The notes under the pieces were generated by a model, which searched no databases, was not told the DNA's origin, and saw nothing but the letters and a program-made list of their open reading frames with translations. Positions 35,999 through 45,161 of a DNA stretch of 64,000 nt are shown here, one piece after another (the first letter of the stretch is position 1; the number at the start of each line of letters is the position of its first letter). A program made the position numbers and the translations under genes. The DNA is from Undibacterium sp. KW1 (GTDB lineage Bacteria; Pseudomonadota; Gammaproteobacteria; Burkholderiales; Burkholderiaceae_D). The DNA lies in assembly GCF_009937955.1 (NCBI RefSeq), contig NZ_AP018439.1:3658001-3722000 (forward strand). Reading direction: 5' to 3'.

Positions 35999-36913
35999 TC
36001 AGGGTAACGACAGAGGTAACAACAATCCGCTTTGCTGCAATACTTCACGGGCCATGGTGACAAGGTTGCCATCCGCCAGCCCCTGCTCTTGCCGTAAATA
36101 GGAAACGTAATACATCAGTGGATTGAGCGGTGGTTTGACTGTCAGGGTGCGTATGATTCCACTCTTGATTTCTGCATCAACCACGGATCGTGGCAGCACG
36201 GCAATGGCGTGACCTGCTGCAACGAGCTTGATCATCATCGCCATGGAATTGCAGATGCTGAGGTTTTCTGGTTCATGGCCTGCCAGCCTGAACCATTCCA
36301 TGACGACATTGCAAATCGTCGTTGGTGAAGGCATGGCAACCACAGGCAGTGCCGCCATGCCTGCGGGGTGCAAGGCTTGCTCATTGAGCACAGTTTGAGT
36401 AGATGCCACCCACGCAAGATCGACATGACCTATCGCCACATCAACAACATGCGGTGCCGAGACAGGGTCACTGAGAATGGCGATGTCAAGTTCACGGGCA
36501 TTCAGTTTGCGGCTGAGGTTGGCCCCCACATCGATAGTCAGCTCTATGCGTACATCGGGGTACTGGGCTTTCAGCCGCCCCAATAGCTCAATCAAGCCAG
36601 ACATGGCGGTTGATTCATTCGCCCCCAGGCGTAACAGGCCACGCATGGGGTTGCGCCGCTTGCTGATTTGTTCGAGGTCATCAGACAGGCGCAGCATTTT
36701 TTCTGCCTGCACCAGTACATCACGCCCTATCGGAGTAATGACGGCACGGTGGCCACCACGTTCAAACAGCTTGAGGCCAAGTATGTCTTCAAGCTCCTGG
36801 ATTCTGGCGCTGATGGTCGGCTGGGTCAGGTGCAGGTGTTTGGCCGCCGCATGAAAACCACCCAGGCGGGCTATCCAGTAAAAGGTTTCCAGCTGTTGTA
36901 GTGAAGGTCGCAT
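35999..36913 (-). CDS. LysR-family transcription regulator
   Basis: A 304-residue LTTR: an N-terminal winged helix-turn-helix (FHAAAKHLHLTQPTISARIQ) followed by the two-subdomain effector-binding region. It is divergent from a DUF1445 gene, 147 bp away, and a GATAA-N3-TTATC inverted repeat lies just before its start. It is likely to control itself and the DUF1445/EamA pair. The effector is unknown. The extreme C-terminus is leucine/proline-rich. Confidence 0.92.
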   Translation of the reverse strand: MRPSLQQLETFYWIARLGGFHAAAKHLHLTQPTISARIQELEDILGLKLFERGGHRAVITPIGRDVLVQAEKMLRLSDDLEQISKRRNPMRGLLRLGANESTAMSGLIELLGRLKAQYPDVRIELTIDVGANLSRKLNARELDIAILSDPVSAPHVVDVAIGHVDLAWVASTQTVLNEQALHPAGMAALPVVAMPSPTTICNVVMEWFRLAGHEPENLSICNSMAMMIKLVAAGHAIAVLPRSVVDAEIKSGIIRTLTVKPPLNPLMYYVSYLRQEQGLADGNLVTMAREVLQQSGLLLPLSLP

Positions 36914-36917
36914 GATA

Positions 36918-36930
36918 GATAAATCTTATC
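36918..36930. promoter_or_regulatory. Inverted repeat beside the LysR start
   Basis: GATAA and TTATC flank ATC. It lies 5 bp upstream of the LysR start and about 130 bp before the divergent gene. The size is compatible with a LysR box, though the canonical T-N11-A form is not clearly met. Confidence 0.35.
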
Positions 36931-37060
36931 AACTATTGGCAATAACTTCAATTATCTTCTATCAAGGCTACATTTTATACTGGCTGTATCAGTTCTGAGT
37001 TGTGCTGATTTTCATAATTCATTGACAAGTACTCACTCTTCCCATGCTATGGAGCCGCCC

Positions 37061-37858
37061 ATGTCTTCCACATCCCTTATATCCCAGTCCCCTTCAGAAT
37101 TACGCCTGGCCATACGCCAGGGTTTATGGCGTAAAGAAACTTCGGGTCTTGCGCCTGGCTATGTACAGGTTAATCTGGTGATACTGCCAGCCAAAGATGC
37201 CAGCGACTTTCATCGCTTTTGTCAAAAGAATCCCAAGCCCTGCCCCTTGATTGCCGTGTCAGAGGTGGGCGACCCGTTCGTGCCTTTCCTTGGAGCTGAT
37301 CTTGATATCCGCAGCGACGTACCACGTTACCGCGTGTTCCGCCATGGTGAGCTTGTGGCGGAGCCTGATGATATCAGCGATGTCTGGCGTGACGACCTGG
37401 TTACCTTTGCCCTCGGCTGCTCTTTCACCTTTGAACATTCGCTCATAGAAAATGGCATAGGCATACGCCACATAGAGCAGGAGCGCAATGTGCCCATGTA
37501 CCGCACCAATGTGCCAACCTCGCCTGCCGGTGCATTCCAGGGGCCGCTAGTGGTCACCATGCGCCCGATGAAGGCGGCAGATGCAATACGGGCGATACAG
37601 ATTACTTCACGCTTCCCTGGCGTGCATGGTGCGCCTGTACATATAGGTGACCCGGCGCTGATAGGCATCAGGGACCTGGCCCAGCCTGAATATGGTGACG
37701 CAGTGACGATTAACGAGGGCGAGCTGCCGGTATTCTGGGCTTGTGGCGTCACACCGCAAGCAGCACTAATGCATGCAAAACCTGAGCTGTGTATCACTCA
37801 TACGCCGGGTCACATGTTGCTGACAGATTTGCGTAATAACGATTACTCGGTACTTTGA
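37061..37858 (+). CDS. Putative hydro-lyase, DUF1445 / D-glutamate cyclase family
   Basis: A 265-residue cytoplasmic protein of the YcsI/UPF0317 family: [21 protein letters not shown] near the N-terminus in part, [42 protein letters not shown] and the closing [25 protein letters not shown]. The family is annotated as hydro-lyase and is related to eukaryotic D-glutamate cyclase; the substrate here is unknown. ATG 37061 has GGAG 6 nt upstream. It precedes the EamA transporter by 28 bp, so the two may handle the same metabolite under LysR control. Confidence 0.88.
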   Translation: MSSTSLISQSPSELRLAIRQGLWRKETSGLAPGYVQVNLVILPAKDASDFHRFCQKNPKPCPLIAVSEVGDPFVPFLGADLDIRSDVPRYRVFRHGELVAEPDDISDVWRDDLVTFALGCSFTFEHSLIENGIGIRHIEQERNVPMYRTNVPTSPAGAFQGPLVVTMRPMKAADAIRAIQITSRFPGVHGAPVHIGDPALIGIRDLAQPEYGDAVTINEGELPVFWACGVTPQAALMHAKPELCITHTPGHMLLTDLRNNDYSVL

Positions 37859-37886
37859 AAGCCCCCTTACATAGAGGATGCAGGCG

Positions 37887-38768
37887 ATGGAATTGATGGG
37901 TTTGGTTTATGGCCTGCTGGTCGCACTGATCTGGGGAGCACAGCCTGTGGTTGCCAGTTTTGGTTACCGCGCATCACTCGATATCTTCGACCTGACGGTA
38001 TTGCGGTTTGCCGTCAGCGGGCTGATCATGCTGCCTTTTTTCATCAAGGCTGGGGCAAAGAATGCCGCAGGCACGGGCTGGCCCAGGGCGCTGGTCTTGC
38101 TGCTGCTTGCCGGGCCCTTGTATAACATGGTACTGGTCGGTGGCCTGCACTGGGCACCTGCGTCTCACAGCTCACTGATCTACCCTGCTTTTACGCCCTT
38201 GTTCACGTCCCTGCTGGCGAAACTGATGCTGGATAAGCGCGATGGCATCCCCATGCTGGGCCTGGGCTTGTTATTAGCCGGGGTGGTGGTGGTCAAGGCT
38301 GGCAGCATACTGCAAGCGCCATCAGCAGCTTATGCCCAGGCCTGGCGTGGTGACTTGCTGTTCATGCTGGCTGCGCTGATGTGGTCGTTTTACACGGTGC
38401 TGATGCGACGCTGGAATACCAATCCCCTGGCTGTGGTCAGCGTAGTACAGGTGGGTGGATTGTTGTATGTGCCTGTGTATTTTTATTTTGCCGGTACCAG
38501 CCTGTTCCAGCTTGATGCCGGTGCCATTGCAGTACAGGCGGTTTATCAGGGCTTGCTGGTCAGTGTGGTATCTGTCTTGCTATTCAACCTGGCGGTAAAG
38601 CAACTGGGGGCCAAAGCGTCGATGTTCACCGCGCTGATGCCTATCGTGGGGGTAAGCCTGGCCGTTCTCGTGCTGGGGGAGGCCATGACCATATCATTGC
38701 TGCTGGGTGCCATGCTGATATCAGGTGGCCTGTTTATTTCACTCAGACAAGGGGCCCGCCAGCAATAA
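37887..38768 (+). CDS. EamA/DMT-family transporter
   Basis: A 293-residue inner-membrane protein with ten hydrophobic spans in two EamA repeats (LVYGLLVALIWGAQPVVASF and GDLLFMLAALMWSFYTVLMRR). Such proteins export or import small metabolites and amino acids. ATG 37887 is preferred because GAGG is 9 nt upstream; ATG 37878 abuts that GAGG. It shares an apparent operon with the DUF1445 gene. Its stop overlaps the T-run of the convergent hsp20 terminator. Confidence 0.9.
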   Translation: MELMGLVYGLLVALIWGAQPVVASFGYRASLDIFDLTVLRFAVSGLIMLPFFIKAGAKNAAGTGWPRALVLLLLAGPLYNMVLVGGLHWAPASHSSLIYPAFTPLFTSLLAKLMLDKRDGIPMLGLGLLLAGVVVVKAGSILQAPSAAYAQAWRGDLLFMLAALMWSFYTVLMRRWNTNPLAVVSVVQVGGLLYVPVYFYFAGTSLFQLDAGAIAVQAVYQGLLVSVVSVLLFNLAVKQLGAKASMFTALMPIVGVSLAVLVLGEAMTISLLLGAMLISGGLFISLRQGARQQ

Positions 38769-38795
38769 AAAAGCAGCATGGTTTGCCATGCTGCT
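38766..38795 (-). terminator. Intrinsic terminator of hsp20
   Basis: AGCAGCATGG (38772-38781) pairs perfectly with CCATGCTGCT (38786-38795) across a 4-nt loop; on the minus strand a five-T run follows. It lies 28 bp beyond the hsp20 stop and overlaps the stop codon of the convergent EamA gene. Confidence 0.85.
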
Positions 38796-38822
38796 CAAGT
38801 CTCCTCCTGCAATGCTGGCTGC

Positions 38823-39254
38823 CTATTCTATTTTAAGTTTTTGCACTCCGCTGGCCGCACGCTTTTTAGGTAAGGTCAGATTCAATACACCATTGTCGTA
38901 TTTAGCCGTGGCCTCGCTCGCTTCTATTTCTACCGGCAACTGGAAGCTGCGCGATACTTCGCCAAAATAGCGTTCACTGCGCAAGACTTTCTGGTCTGGA
39001 CCTGTTTTGTCTTCCTGCTTGATTTCTGCCCGCAATGTAACCACATTGCCATCCAGTGTGACATGGATATCGTCTTTGGCAACGCCAGGTACCTCTGCAT
39101 GCACGGTGTAGGCCTGATCAGTTTCCTTCAGGTCAAGCTTGATCTGTGCCGGACTAGGCAAAGGATCACCATGCAATGGTCTTACAAAGAAACCTGGATT
39201 GACGTCCCGAAAAAAATCATCGAAAAAATTACCACGATTGCTTAATGCTCCCAT
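38823..39254 (-). CDS. Small heat-shock protein, Hsp20 family
   Basis: A 143-residue alpha-crystallin-type chaperone that holds unfolding proteins. The crystallin domain (about 40-135) runs from YTVHAEVPGVAKDDIHVTLDG to the conserved NGVLNLTLPKK, with a short C-terminal tail. ATG 39254 has AAGGAG 6 nt upstream. A sigma-70-like promoter is visible about 50 bp before the expected message start; no clear sigma-32 box was seen. Confidence 0.95.
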   Translation of the reverse strand: MGALSNRGNFFDDFFRDVNPGFFVRPLHGDPLPSPAQIKLDLKETDQAYTVHAEVPGVAKDDIHVTLDGNVVTLRAEIKQEDKTGPDQKVLRSERYFGEVSRSFQLPVEIEASEATAKYDNGVLNLTLPKKRAASGVQKLKIE

Positions 39255-39562
39255 TTGTCTCTCCTTCAGAAAGATATGACACAAAATGAAAATCCATACT
39301 TGCTATGTGATCAAAATAGTATGCGACACAGCGCTTGACAAGTCAGGCAAGCAGGCGGTTTGACACATATCAAATAAGGACTGGAGCAGGTAGCTGAGCA
39401 GGTTACTGAGCTTGCAGCTGAGCATGCCCCTTTCCAGGCAAAACGAGTGAATTTAAAATTCTTGCCGGACATGTGTTAAGGTCAGTGCAGATTTTTCTTT
39501 TTCACATTGTTCAGTTGCCGGGCCTGTCGTCAAGACGGCCAATCTCAGAAGCACTTACATTT
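39255..39562. other. Gap between hsp20 and ykgJ-like gene
   Basis: Contains the hsp20 promoter at 39313-39341 and two copies of AGCTGAGCA (39392-39400 and 39416-39424) 24 bp apart. No further gene is supported. Confidence 0.5.
39313..39341 (-). promoter_or_regulatory. Predicted promoter of hsp20
   Basis: On the minus strand TTGTCA (39336-39341) and TATTTT (39313-39318) are separated by 17 nt, about 60 bp before the hsp20 start. The pair resembles sigma-70 rather than a heat-shock promoter. Confidence 0.5.
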
Positions 39563-39928
39563 ATGGAAATACAAGTTACAGACAGCTACGAACCCTGCCT
39601 CGATTGTGGAGCCTGCTGCGCCAGTTACCGGGTTTCATTTTACTGGGCCGAGGCAGAGGAAAATGGCATAGACGATTCCATGGTCGAAGCATTGACGCCG
39701 GTTTACTCTTGCCTGCGTGGCACCAACCAGTCCAGCCCGCACTGCCAGGCTCTGGCGGGGGAAGTAGGAAAGTTCGTCAAATGCACTATGTATGAGCAAA
39801 GACCCTCACCATGCCGCGAGGTGCAGGTCGGTGACGACAAGTGCCAGCAAGCCCGCGCCAGGCATGGTTTGGCCGCACTGCCATACAAAACTGAAAAGGT
39901 CTCAGACAAACTGAAAACTTGCGTGTAG
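39563..39928 (+). CDS. YkgJ-family cysteine cluster protein
   Basis: A 121-residue protein with the N-terminal metal-binding signature CLDCGACC, a middle cysteine in YSCLRG, and later KCTMYEQRPSPCREV and GDDKCQQAR. The family binds zinc or iron and is of unknown function. ATG 39563 is chosen because the sequence homologous to the family starts there; the open frame extends upstream to 39473 without a plausible ribosome site. Confidence 0.88.
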   Translation: MEIQVTDSYEPCLDCGACCASYRVSFYWAEAEENGIDDSMVEALTPVYSCLRGTNQSSPHCQALAGEVGKFVKCTMYEQRPSPCREVQVGDDKCQQARARHGLAALPYKTEKVSDKLKTCV

Positions 39929-39967
39929 CATGTGCAGCCTGAAAAAAATAAACTGGGAATTCCCTTG

Positions 39968-40483
39968 ATGAACGACAACAATAGCGATTACACATCAGAA
40001 GATCAGGTACCTCAGGAAGAGGACAACAAGATCCACGAGCCACGCCTGTGGCGCGACAAGGGCTGGACAGCCCAGGTCATCAAGAATGACGACGATGAAG
40101 GCTGGGCAGTTGCCATGATCAAGGATGGTGAACCTGAACCTGCACTGGTTGGCCCATGGACCATGGGGCGCGATAAAAAAAATCCCAAACCACTGGATGC
40201 AAATGCCTTTGGCACGCTGGTGAAAACTGCATCCGAGGTAATACGCCGCCATGAGCAGCAATTGCATGCAACATTGCACAAGAGCCTGATGGTTGCAACA
40301 GATGAGGCAGACTTCAAGATCATGCTCGACATCGTGCCGGATGAGGATGATCCCTATGCCTGGCTCAGTGCGCAAGATGCAGGCAATACCGAGCTGGCGA
40401 GAGTCAGGGTTGCCCCCAACTATAAATTGAACCAACAAAATGCCAGGGCCTGGATAGCGGATGATTTTCGTCGTCCAGATTAA
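39968..40483 (+). CDS. Conserved acidic protein of unknown function
   Basis: A 171-residue, strongly charged protein without signal peptide or membrane span. It opens with an Asp/Glu/Asn-rich stretch, then WRDKGWTAQVIKNDDDEGWAVAMI, a helix (TLVKTASEVIRRHEQQLHATL) and YAWLSAQDAGNTELARVRVAP. No family is recognised. ATG 39968 lies 39 bp after the ykgJ-like stop (a GTG at 39932 is possible), and the TfoX-like gene follows 27 bp later, so the three may be co-transcribed. Confidence 0.65.
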   Translation: MNDNNSDYTSEDQVPQEEDNKIHEPRLWRDKGWTAQVIKNDDDEGWAVAMIKDGEPEPALVGPWTMGRDKKNPKPLDANAFGTLVKTASEVIRRHEQQLHATLHKSLMVATDEADFKIMLDIVPDEDDPYAWLSAQDAGNTELARVRVAPNYKLNQQNARAWIADDFRRPD

Positions 40484-40510
40484 AATTCAATTTTCTTCCA
40501 CAGCGAGACC

Positions 40511-40870
40511 ATGGGCTCACAAGCAAGCTTTGTAGAATTTATTCTCGACCAGTTAAGCAGTTGTGAAGACGTGGTCGCGAAAAAAATGTTTGGTGAATAC
40601 GCACTGTATATGTCGGGCAAGATGTTTGCGCTGATATGCGATGATCAACTCTTCATCAAGCCGACAACGGCGGGGCAGCAACGCCTAACACAATTGCAAA
40701 CGGCAGTCACCGAAGCACAGCCCTACCCTCAGGCCAAGCCCTGGTATCTCATCGACAGTGATTTGCTGGAAGACCGGGATGGCCTGACCACCCTGGCGCG
40801 TGCCACTGCGAATGCTTTGCCAGTACCAGTCAAAAAGACCAGCAAAACCACTAAAAAGAACCAGGCCTGA
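40511..40870 (+). CDS. TfoX N-terminal-domain protein
   Basis: A 119-residue protein matching the TfoX/Sxy N-terminal domain: KKMFGEYALYMSGKMFALICDDQLFIK, YPQAKPWYLIDSDLLEDRDGL. The TfoX C-terminal helical domain of the full competence regulator is absent, as in many short YjhP-like homologues, and the end is a lysine-rich tail. Its role is unknown; competence regulation should not be assumed. Confidence 0.88.
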   Translation: MGSQASFVEFILDQLSSCEDVVAKKMFGEYALYMSGKMFALICDDQLFIKPTTAGQQRLTQLQTAVTEAQPYPQAKPWYLIDSDLLEDRDGLTTLARATANALPVPVKKTSKTTKKNQA

Positions 40871-40963
40871 GACTGAACTGAAACCCAGGCATGGCTCTTT
40901 TTTATCTTCAAATTCCGTGAGCGCTGATGGAATTTATTCATCAACGCCACCGGTAACAATCAA

Positions 40964-41536
40964 TTAAAAATTGTATTGCAAACCAGCCGACAGATTGCTG
41001 CCGGAAGTGCCGCTATTCGAGAACGTCCGGGCATTGTATTTCTCGAATTCTGCACGAACGGCTACGTTAGGAGTTATCTTGTAAGACACGCCTACCCCAA
41101 GCAGTGCCTGGTTGCCCGTGTTGGAGGCTGAATAGGAAGGCAGGCCTGAAGTGTCGTAAGTCGTTTCTGCTTTTACACGCGCAATACCGAGCTTGGCAAA
41201 ACCAGCAAAAGCCTCATTGAATTCATAGTTATACACGCCCGCCAGGCTGAAGCCGGTTTTCTTTTGTTCGCTATGGCCTAGCGGCACACCTGAATTGATT
41301 GAGGTCTTGCCACCAGAAAAATAACTGCTTTCTACTGCAAAATTCTTGTTGAAGTTGTAGCCGCCGAACAGCTTGTAGCTGGTGGCCTTGGAATCGCAAG
41401 TGGTGGCGTAGTTGCAGTAGTTGCTGTTATCGCTCTGGCCTACGGAAGCACCAAGATAAGTCTGGGCAGTAGCAAAAGAGCTGGCGAGCATACCCACCGC
41501 TGCACACGCGATGAGAGTAAGTTTTTTGATCAACAT
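40964..41536 (-). CDS. Outer-membrane beta-barrel protein
   Basis: A 190-residue secreted protein: signal peptide (LTLIACAAVGMLASSFATAQT), then alternating-strand sequence typical of an eight-stranded OmpA/OmpW-like barrel, ending with aromatic GLQYNF as needed for Bam recognition. Two cysteines (NYCNYATTC) lie in the first loop and may form a disulfide. Function is unknown; such proteins are commonly small porins or adhesins. Confidence 0.88.
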   Translation of the reverse strand: MLIKKLTLIACAAVGMLASSFATAQTYLGASVGQSDNSNYCNYATTCDSKATSYKLFGGYNFNKNFAVESSYFSGGKTSINSGVPLGHSEQKKTGFSLAGVYNYEFNEAFAGFAKLGIARVKAETTYDTSGLPSYSASNTGNQALLGVGVSYKITPNVAVRAEFEKYNARTFSNSGTSGSNLSAGLQYNF

Positions 41537-41845
41537 AAGTATCCTTTGTTCACTAGTTGGTATATCTGAACAGTCTCAGATAGCTGGCCTGAAGCATCAA
41601 AGCACATCGCCAAACAGGTATTTAGCTGTTTCGTTGCCCAGGAAGCAATTTAAGGGTATACAAAGGATTGCAAAATTTAAATCAAAAATGCCCAAGTACC
41701 GTTTTAATGTCTTATTGGTATCACCTGACTAAACTCTGACTATATGCATTGAACAAAGAGTTTTAGCCCCAATCAGGGTGCTGGTCTTGAAATTTCCAGC
41801 GGCAACATCAAATACTCTGGCACGAAGCTATTCACCGGAGAAAAG
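41537..41845. other. Divergent gap with no recognised gene
   Basis: This 309-bp stretch separates the barrel gene and the coiled-coil membrane gene, which are divergent, so it should hold both promoters. I see no strong promoter pair, no terminator and no coding frame. Confidence 0.5.
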
Positions 41846-42553
41846 ATGGCGTTTGACCCATTGAATCTGAAACAGGCATCATCTGCCTTTGAACAGAGTC
41901 TGAACCGTGTCATTGATGAACGGGTAGCACCATTGGTGGACAGGTCCATCCATCAGGTCAGTAATGAATTGTCTGAAGTTATACGTCAGGCTGGCGAGCA
42001 GGTGGACAGGAATATCGCCCTGCTGTCTGATGAAATCCATAGCCAGCGCAGCATGACCAAGGATGACATCAGGGAGCTGATTGATTATTCCACGGCGCAG
42101 ATAGGTGCGGCGATAGACCAGCGCATACTGGCCATCAAACATGAAACCTCCACACTGATCAATGAGAAAGTTGATTTGCTCAAGTGTGAGCTAGAAGACG
42201 CTGCCGTCAACAGCCGCAAGACCATGTATGCGAATGTAGCCATCTCCATAGGTGCAGCCGTTTTGATGGCGCTGGTTGGTCTGGCGTATAAAAAAATATC
42301 GATGGGTGAACTGAATCTCCTGAATGTATTCAGGGTGACCTTGCTGTCCTGTGCGACGTTTACTTTTGTCCTGTCCATGCTGAAGTTCATACAACGCTGG
42401 CGCAGCATGAAGCGCGTCAAGAAAGGTGTGGCAACGGTAGCCATAGGCTATCTCGGTATCTTGCGGCCAAACGGGGCGACTGGTTTGCTAGTGCTCAGCG
42501 TGTGCCTGATGGCAGGCTGGGCCTGGTTGTATCTGGGAAAAATCTGGTTCTAG
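41846..42553 (+). CDS. Coiled-coil membrane protein of unknown function
   Basis: A 235-residue protein. The first 130 residues are amphipathic and helical with charged heptad-like spacing (ALLSDEIHSQRSMTKDDIREL), followed by three hydrophobic segments (ANVAISIGAAVLMALVGLAY, VFRVTLLSCATFTFVLSML, GLLVLSVCLMAGWAWLYLG). No known domain is recognised. It probably sits in the inner membrane with a cytoplasmic helical region. Confidence 0.7.
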   Translation: MAFDPLNLKQASSAFEQSLNRVIDERVAPLVDRSIHQVSNELSEVIRQAGEQVDRNIALLSDEIHSQRSMTKDDIRELIDYSTAQIGAAIDQRILAIKHETSTLINEKVDLLKCELEDAAVNSRKTMYANVAISIGAAVLMALVGLAYKKISMGELNLLNVFRVTLLSCATFTFVLSMLKFIQRWRSMKRVKKGVATVAIGYLGILRPNGATGLLVLSVCLMAGWAWLYLGKIWF

Positions 42554-42600
42554 GGTTTGTCAGGGCTCACCTCGCTGGCCCGATTTATTCCCGATTCAGG

Positions 42601-42640
42601 CCGGGTTCGTCAAAACTTGCGAACCGGCAACAGGTTTTTT
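42601..42640 (+). terminator. Possible terminator after the coiled-coil gene
   Basis: CCGGGTTCG (42601-42609) can pair with CGAACCGG (42620-42627) with one bulged G, and a T6 run starts 7 nt further on. The U-tract is offset, so the call is tentative. Confidence 0.35.
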
Positions 42641-42802
42641 AAAATTAGGCGTACAATTTAAAGCTTATTTGATTTGCTTATATCGATGAACTTTTTCTGT
42701 TGTGCAGCATCACAACATGAAGTTCGGTCTTAACGATCTGCACTTCTTACCATTCCTGCTTTAAGTATCTTTAGCGCTGCCCAGGCGCTGACGCCCTGAC
42801 CT

Positions 42803-44056
42803 ATGCAAACCAAGAAATTCGATCCTGTCTTCAATTCCTATCTGATTTATGTCGGTGTCGCCATCGCATCTGGTGGCGTTGCTTTATATACACCTATCAT
42901 TGTCTCTGAAACGGGCAAGGCTTTCTCAGGGTTTTGGGCAGCATCAATTTTGTTTGGCTTGAACCTGGGCCGGGTGCTGGGTTCTTATATGGGTAGCAGA
43001 TTTTCCCGTATGGCGAACCACCCGCTGGCGATCTCAGGCAATATCCTGCTCGAAGGCATCGCCCTGTACTTCATGGCTTACCTGAATCAGGCCTGGGCGC
43101 TGGCGCTGTTTGCCTTGCTGGCGGGCCTTGGCAGCGGCTTGTCCTTCCCCGGTTTGAAAAATTATTTATTGAAGCTCAAGGGTCTGGATCAGACTTCCAT
43201 CTTCAGCAAACTGGCTTTCGCGATACGCATGGGTCTGGTTGGCGGCTACCTGACTGCCAGTTTTGTACCGCATGATCAGTTGAAGCTGGTGTTCCTGATC
43301 GTACTGATCACCTTCATCGTGTATGGGTTGTTCATGCTGATTGCCATGCGTGCCATCAGCGAGCATGAGCAAGAGAGTCTGGCGCTGGAACAAAAAGCTC
43401 AGGCAGATGAAGCAGCCAGTACAACTGCAATAGCCGCTGCTGAATCAGAAAAACCGGTAGAACTGCCACTGATGTTTTATTTGTCGAATTCAGTATTCTG
43501 GTGTTTTGCCGTGCAACCCATGATAGGTTTCAGCCTGCATATTCCGAAGTTCACACCTGAGATACCGGTGTCCACGCCTTTCTGGCTGGCAGCGTTGGTG
43601 ATCATTTTTTTCCAGATACCAATTTCCAAACGTGCAGTGCGCACGCTGGACCATTTCCGTTTCCTGAAGATAGGCTATGCCTGCCTGTTTGTCAGTTTTG
43701 CCATCATGGTGGTGTTTACCCATAGTGCTGCTGCCGTCATTGTTTCTGCGATCTTGCTGTCTTTTGGCCAGGTATTTTATGGGCCTTCGCTGGATGTGCT
43801 GGTCGCACGCTTTGCCAACAAATCGGCGGCGGATACTGGCAGGCTGATGTCGCAGCAGATGTTTTACCAAAGCATGGGCACCATGGTCGGCAGCCTGGCG
43901 GGTGGCGCCTTGTTTGATTTTGCCCAGTTCCTGAAAATGCCAGGGGTCAACTGGTTCATGCTGGCATTGGCCAGCCTTGCCATGATGATGCTCAGCCAGA
44001 AAAAAATTCCCGCGCTTTATTACGATGCTGGTCAAAGGGTTCCTGGTGCCAGCTAA
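42803..44056 (+). CDS. MFS-family transporter
   Basis: A 417-residue inner-membrane protein with about twelve hydrophobic spans and a charged cytoplasmic loop in the middle (EHEQESLALEQKAQADEAAS). The N-half contains GLNLGRVLGSYMGSRFSRMA, an MFS-type loop 2-3 region. Substrate cannot be told. A 9-bp hairpin terminator follows 16 bp after the stop. Confidence 0.85.
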   Translation: MQTKKFDPVFNSYLIYVGVAIASGGVALYTPIIVSETGKAFSGFWAASILFGLNLGRVLGSYMGSRFSRMANHPLAISGNILLEGIALYFMAYLNQAWALALFALLAGLGSGLSFPGLKNYLLKLKGLDQTSIFSKLAFAIRMGLVGGYLTASFVPHDQLKLVFLIVLITFIVYGLFMLIAMRAISEHEQESLALEQKAQADEAASTTAIAAAESEKPVELPLMFYLSNSVFWCFAVQPMIGFSLHIPKFTPEIPVSTPFWLAALVIIFFQIPISKRAVRTLDHFRFLKIGYACLFVSFAIMVVFTHSAAAVIVSAILLSFGQVFYGPSLDVLVARFANKSAADTGRLMSQQMFYQSMGTMVGSLAGGALFDFAQFLKMPGVNWFMLALASLAMMMLSQKKIPALYYDAGQRVPGAS

Positions 44057-44071
44057 GTCTGTCCTTTACCG

Positions 44072-44097
44072 AAAGCCTGCAACTGCAGGCTTTTTTT
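44072..44097 (+). terminator. Intrinsic terminator of the MFS gene
   Basis: AAAGCCTGC (44072-44080) pairs with GCAGGCTTT (44085-44093), loop AACT, with a T-run from 44091 to 44097. Confidence 0.92.
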
Positions 44098-44202
44098 ATC
44101 ATGCCATCACTGCTGACAGAAACTGACACTGGCACATCCTAAGATGTCTTTGCCTTGAACAACATATCAATGCAAACAACATCACCTTTAGGAGCAGATA
44201 CC

Positions 44203-44565
44203 ATGATGACCCCAAGCTATGTCCTTTTATATGTCGATAGTCCAGAAGCCAGCGCAGGCTTTTACAGCAAGATACTGGGCCTGACACCAGTAGAAGCATC
44301 CCCTACTTTTTACCTGTTCATACTGGACTCAGGCCACAAACTGGGTTTGTGGTCAAAACACACAGTAGAACCGGGTGCTACCCAGGCTGGCGGCAGTGAG
44401 CTGGCTTTTGCAGTCGCTGACAATGCCACGGTCAATAGCACCCATGACAACTGGGCCACGCGCGGCACGACGATAATCCAAAACCCTTGCAGCATGGATT
44501 TTGGCTATACCTTCGTCGCGCAAGACCCTGACGGTCACCGCCTGCGCGTTTTCGCGCCAGCCTGA
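44203..44565 (+). CDS. VOC-family (glyoxalase-like) protein
   Basis: A 120-residue vicinal-oxygen-chelate fold protein: [22 protein letters not shown] at the start, [25 protein letters not shown] in part, and the closing [17 protein letters not shown]. Such proteins are small metal-dependent dioxygenases or resistance proteins (bleomycin-type). ATG 44203 has AGGAG 8 nt upstream. It is followed by the EVE-domain gene after 2 bp, so the pair is probably co-translated. Confidence 0.9.
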   Translation: MMTPSYVLLYVDSPEASAGFYSKILGLTPVEASPTFYLFILDSGHKLGLWSKHTVEPGATQAGGSELAFAVADNATVNSTHDNWATRGTTIIQNPCSMDFGYTFVAQDPDGHRLRVFAPA

Positions 44566-44567
44566 TC

Positions 44568-45089
44568 ATGGCTGCCCAACAGTGCCGTAACTGGATCGCT
44601 GTTGCCTCTGCCGACCACGTGCTGCGTGGTCAGGCAGATGGCTACATGCAAGTCTGCCATGGCAAGGCAGCACCTTTGCGACGCCTGCAAGCGGGCGACA
44701 GGGTCGCGTATTACTCACCAAGCCAGGTCTTTGGCAGCAAGATCAGATTGCAGACTTTCACTGCCATAGGCAGGGTCAGGCCGAGCGAAGCCTATCAGGC
44801 AGACATGGGAGATGATTTTCATCCATTCCGGCGTGAAGTAGTGTGGACACCATCACGGCACGCAAGCATCCTGCCCTTGCTTCAGACACTGGAATTTTCT
44901 GCAGGAGTGAAGAATTGGGGTTATCAATTCCGCTTTGGCCTGTTTGCCGTCAGCGAACATGATATGCAGGTGATTGCCTCAGCCATGGGTGTCGCCAAAG
45001 ACTGGTTTGATACTGGTCATGAGGGAGCAGAACCATATCTACACGCAAATGCAGAAACAAATTTACAACTCAGCCTGGGCTTAAACTGA
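44568..45089 (+). CDS. EVE-domain protein (UPF0310)
   Basis: A 173-residue PUA-like EVE-fold protein: [23 protein letters not shown] in part, [27 protein letters not shown], and [29 protein letters not shown] in part. EVE domains recognise modified bases and are frequently linked to restriction or RNA modification, but this standalone form is widespread and its target is unknown. It starts 2 bp after the VOC gene. Confidence 0.9.
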   Translation: MAAQQCRNWIAVASADHVLRGQADGYMQVCHGKAAPLRRLQAGDRVAYYSPSQVFGSKIRLQTFTAIGRVRPSEAYQADMGDDFHPFRREVVWTPSRHASILPLLQTLEFSAGVKNWGYQFRFGLFAVSEHDMQVIASAMGVAKDWFDTGHEGAEPYLHANAETNLQLSLGLN

Positions 45090-45161
45090 TACTGTCTATG
45101 AAGTGGCACAAGTCAGGCGTTACAATGACGCCTGATCGTTTACCTGACATAGAGAACCAGT

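Noticed and set aside
42601..42640. tRNA-like GGTTCG...CGAACC segment
   Set aside because: No acceptor, D or anticodon arms fit; it is better read as a weak terminator hairpin.
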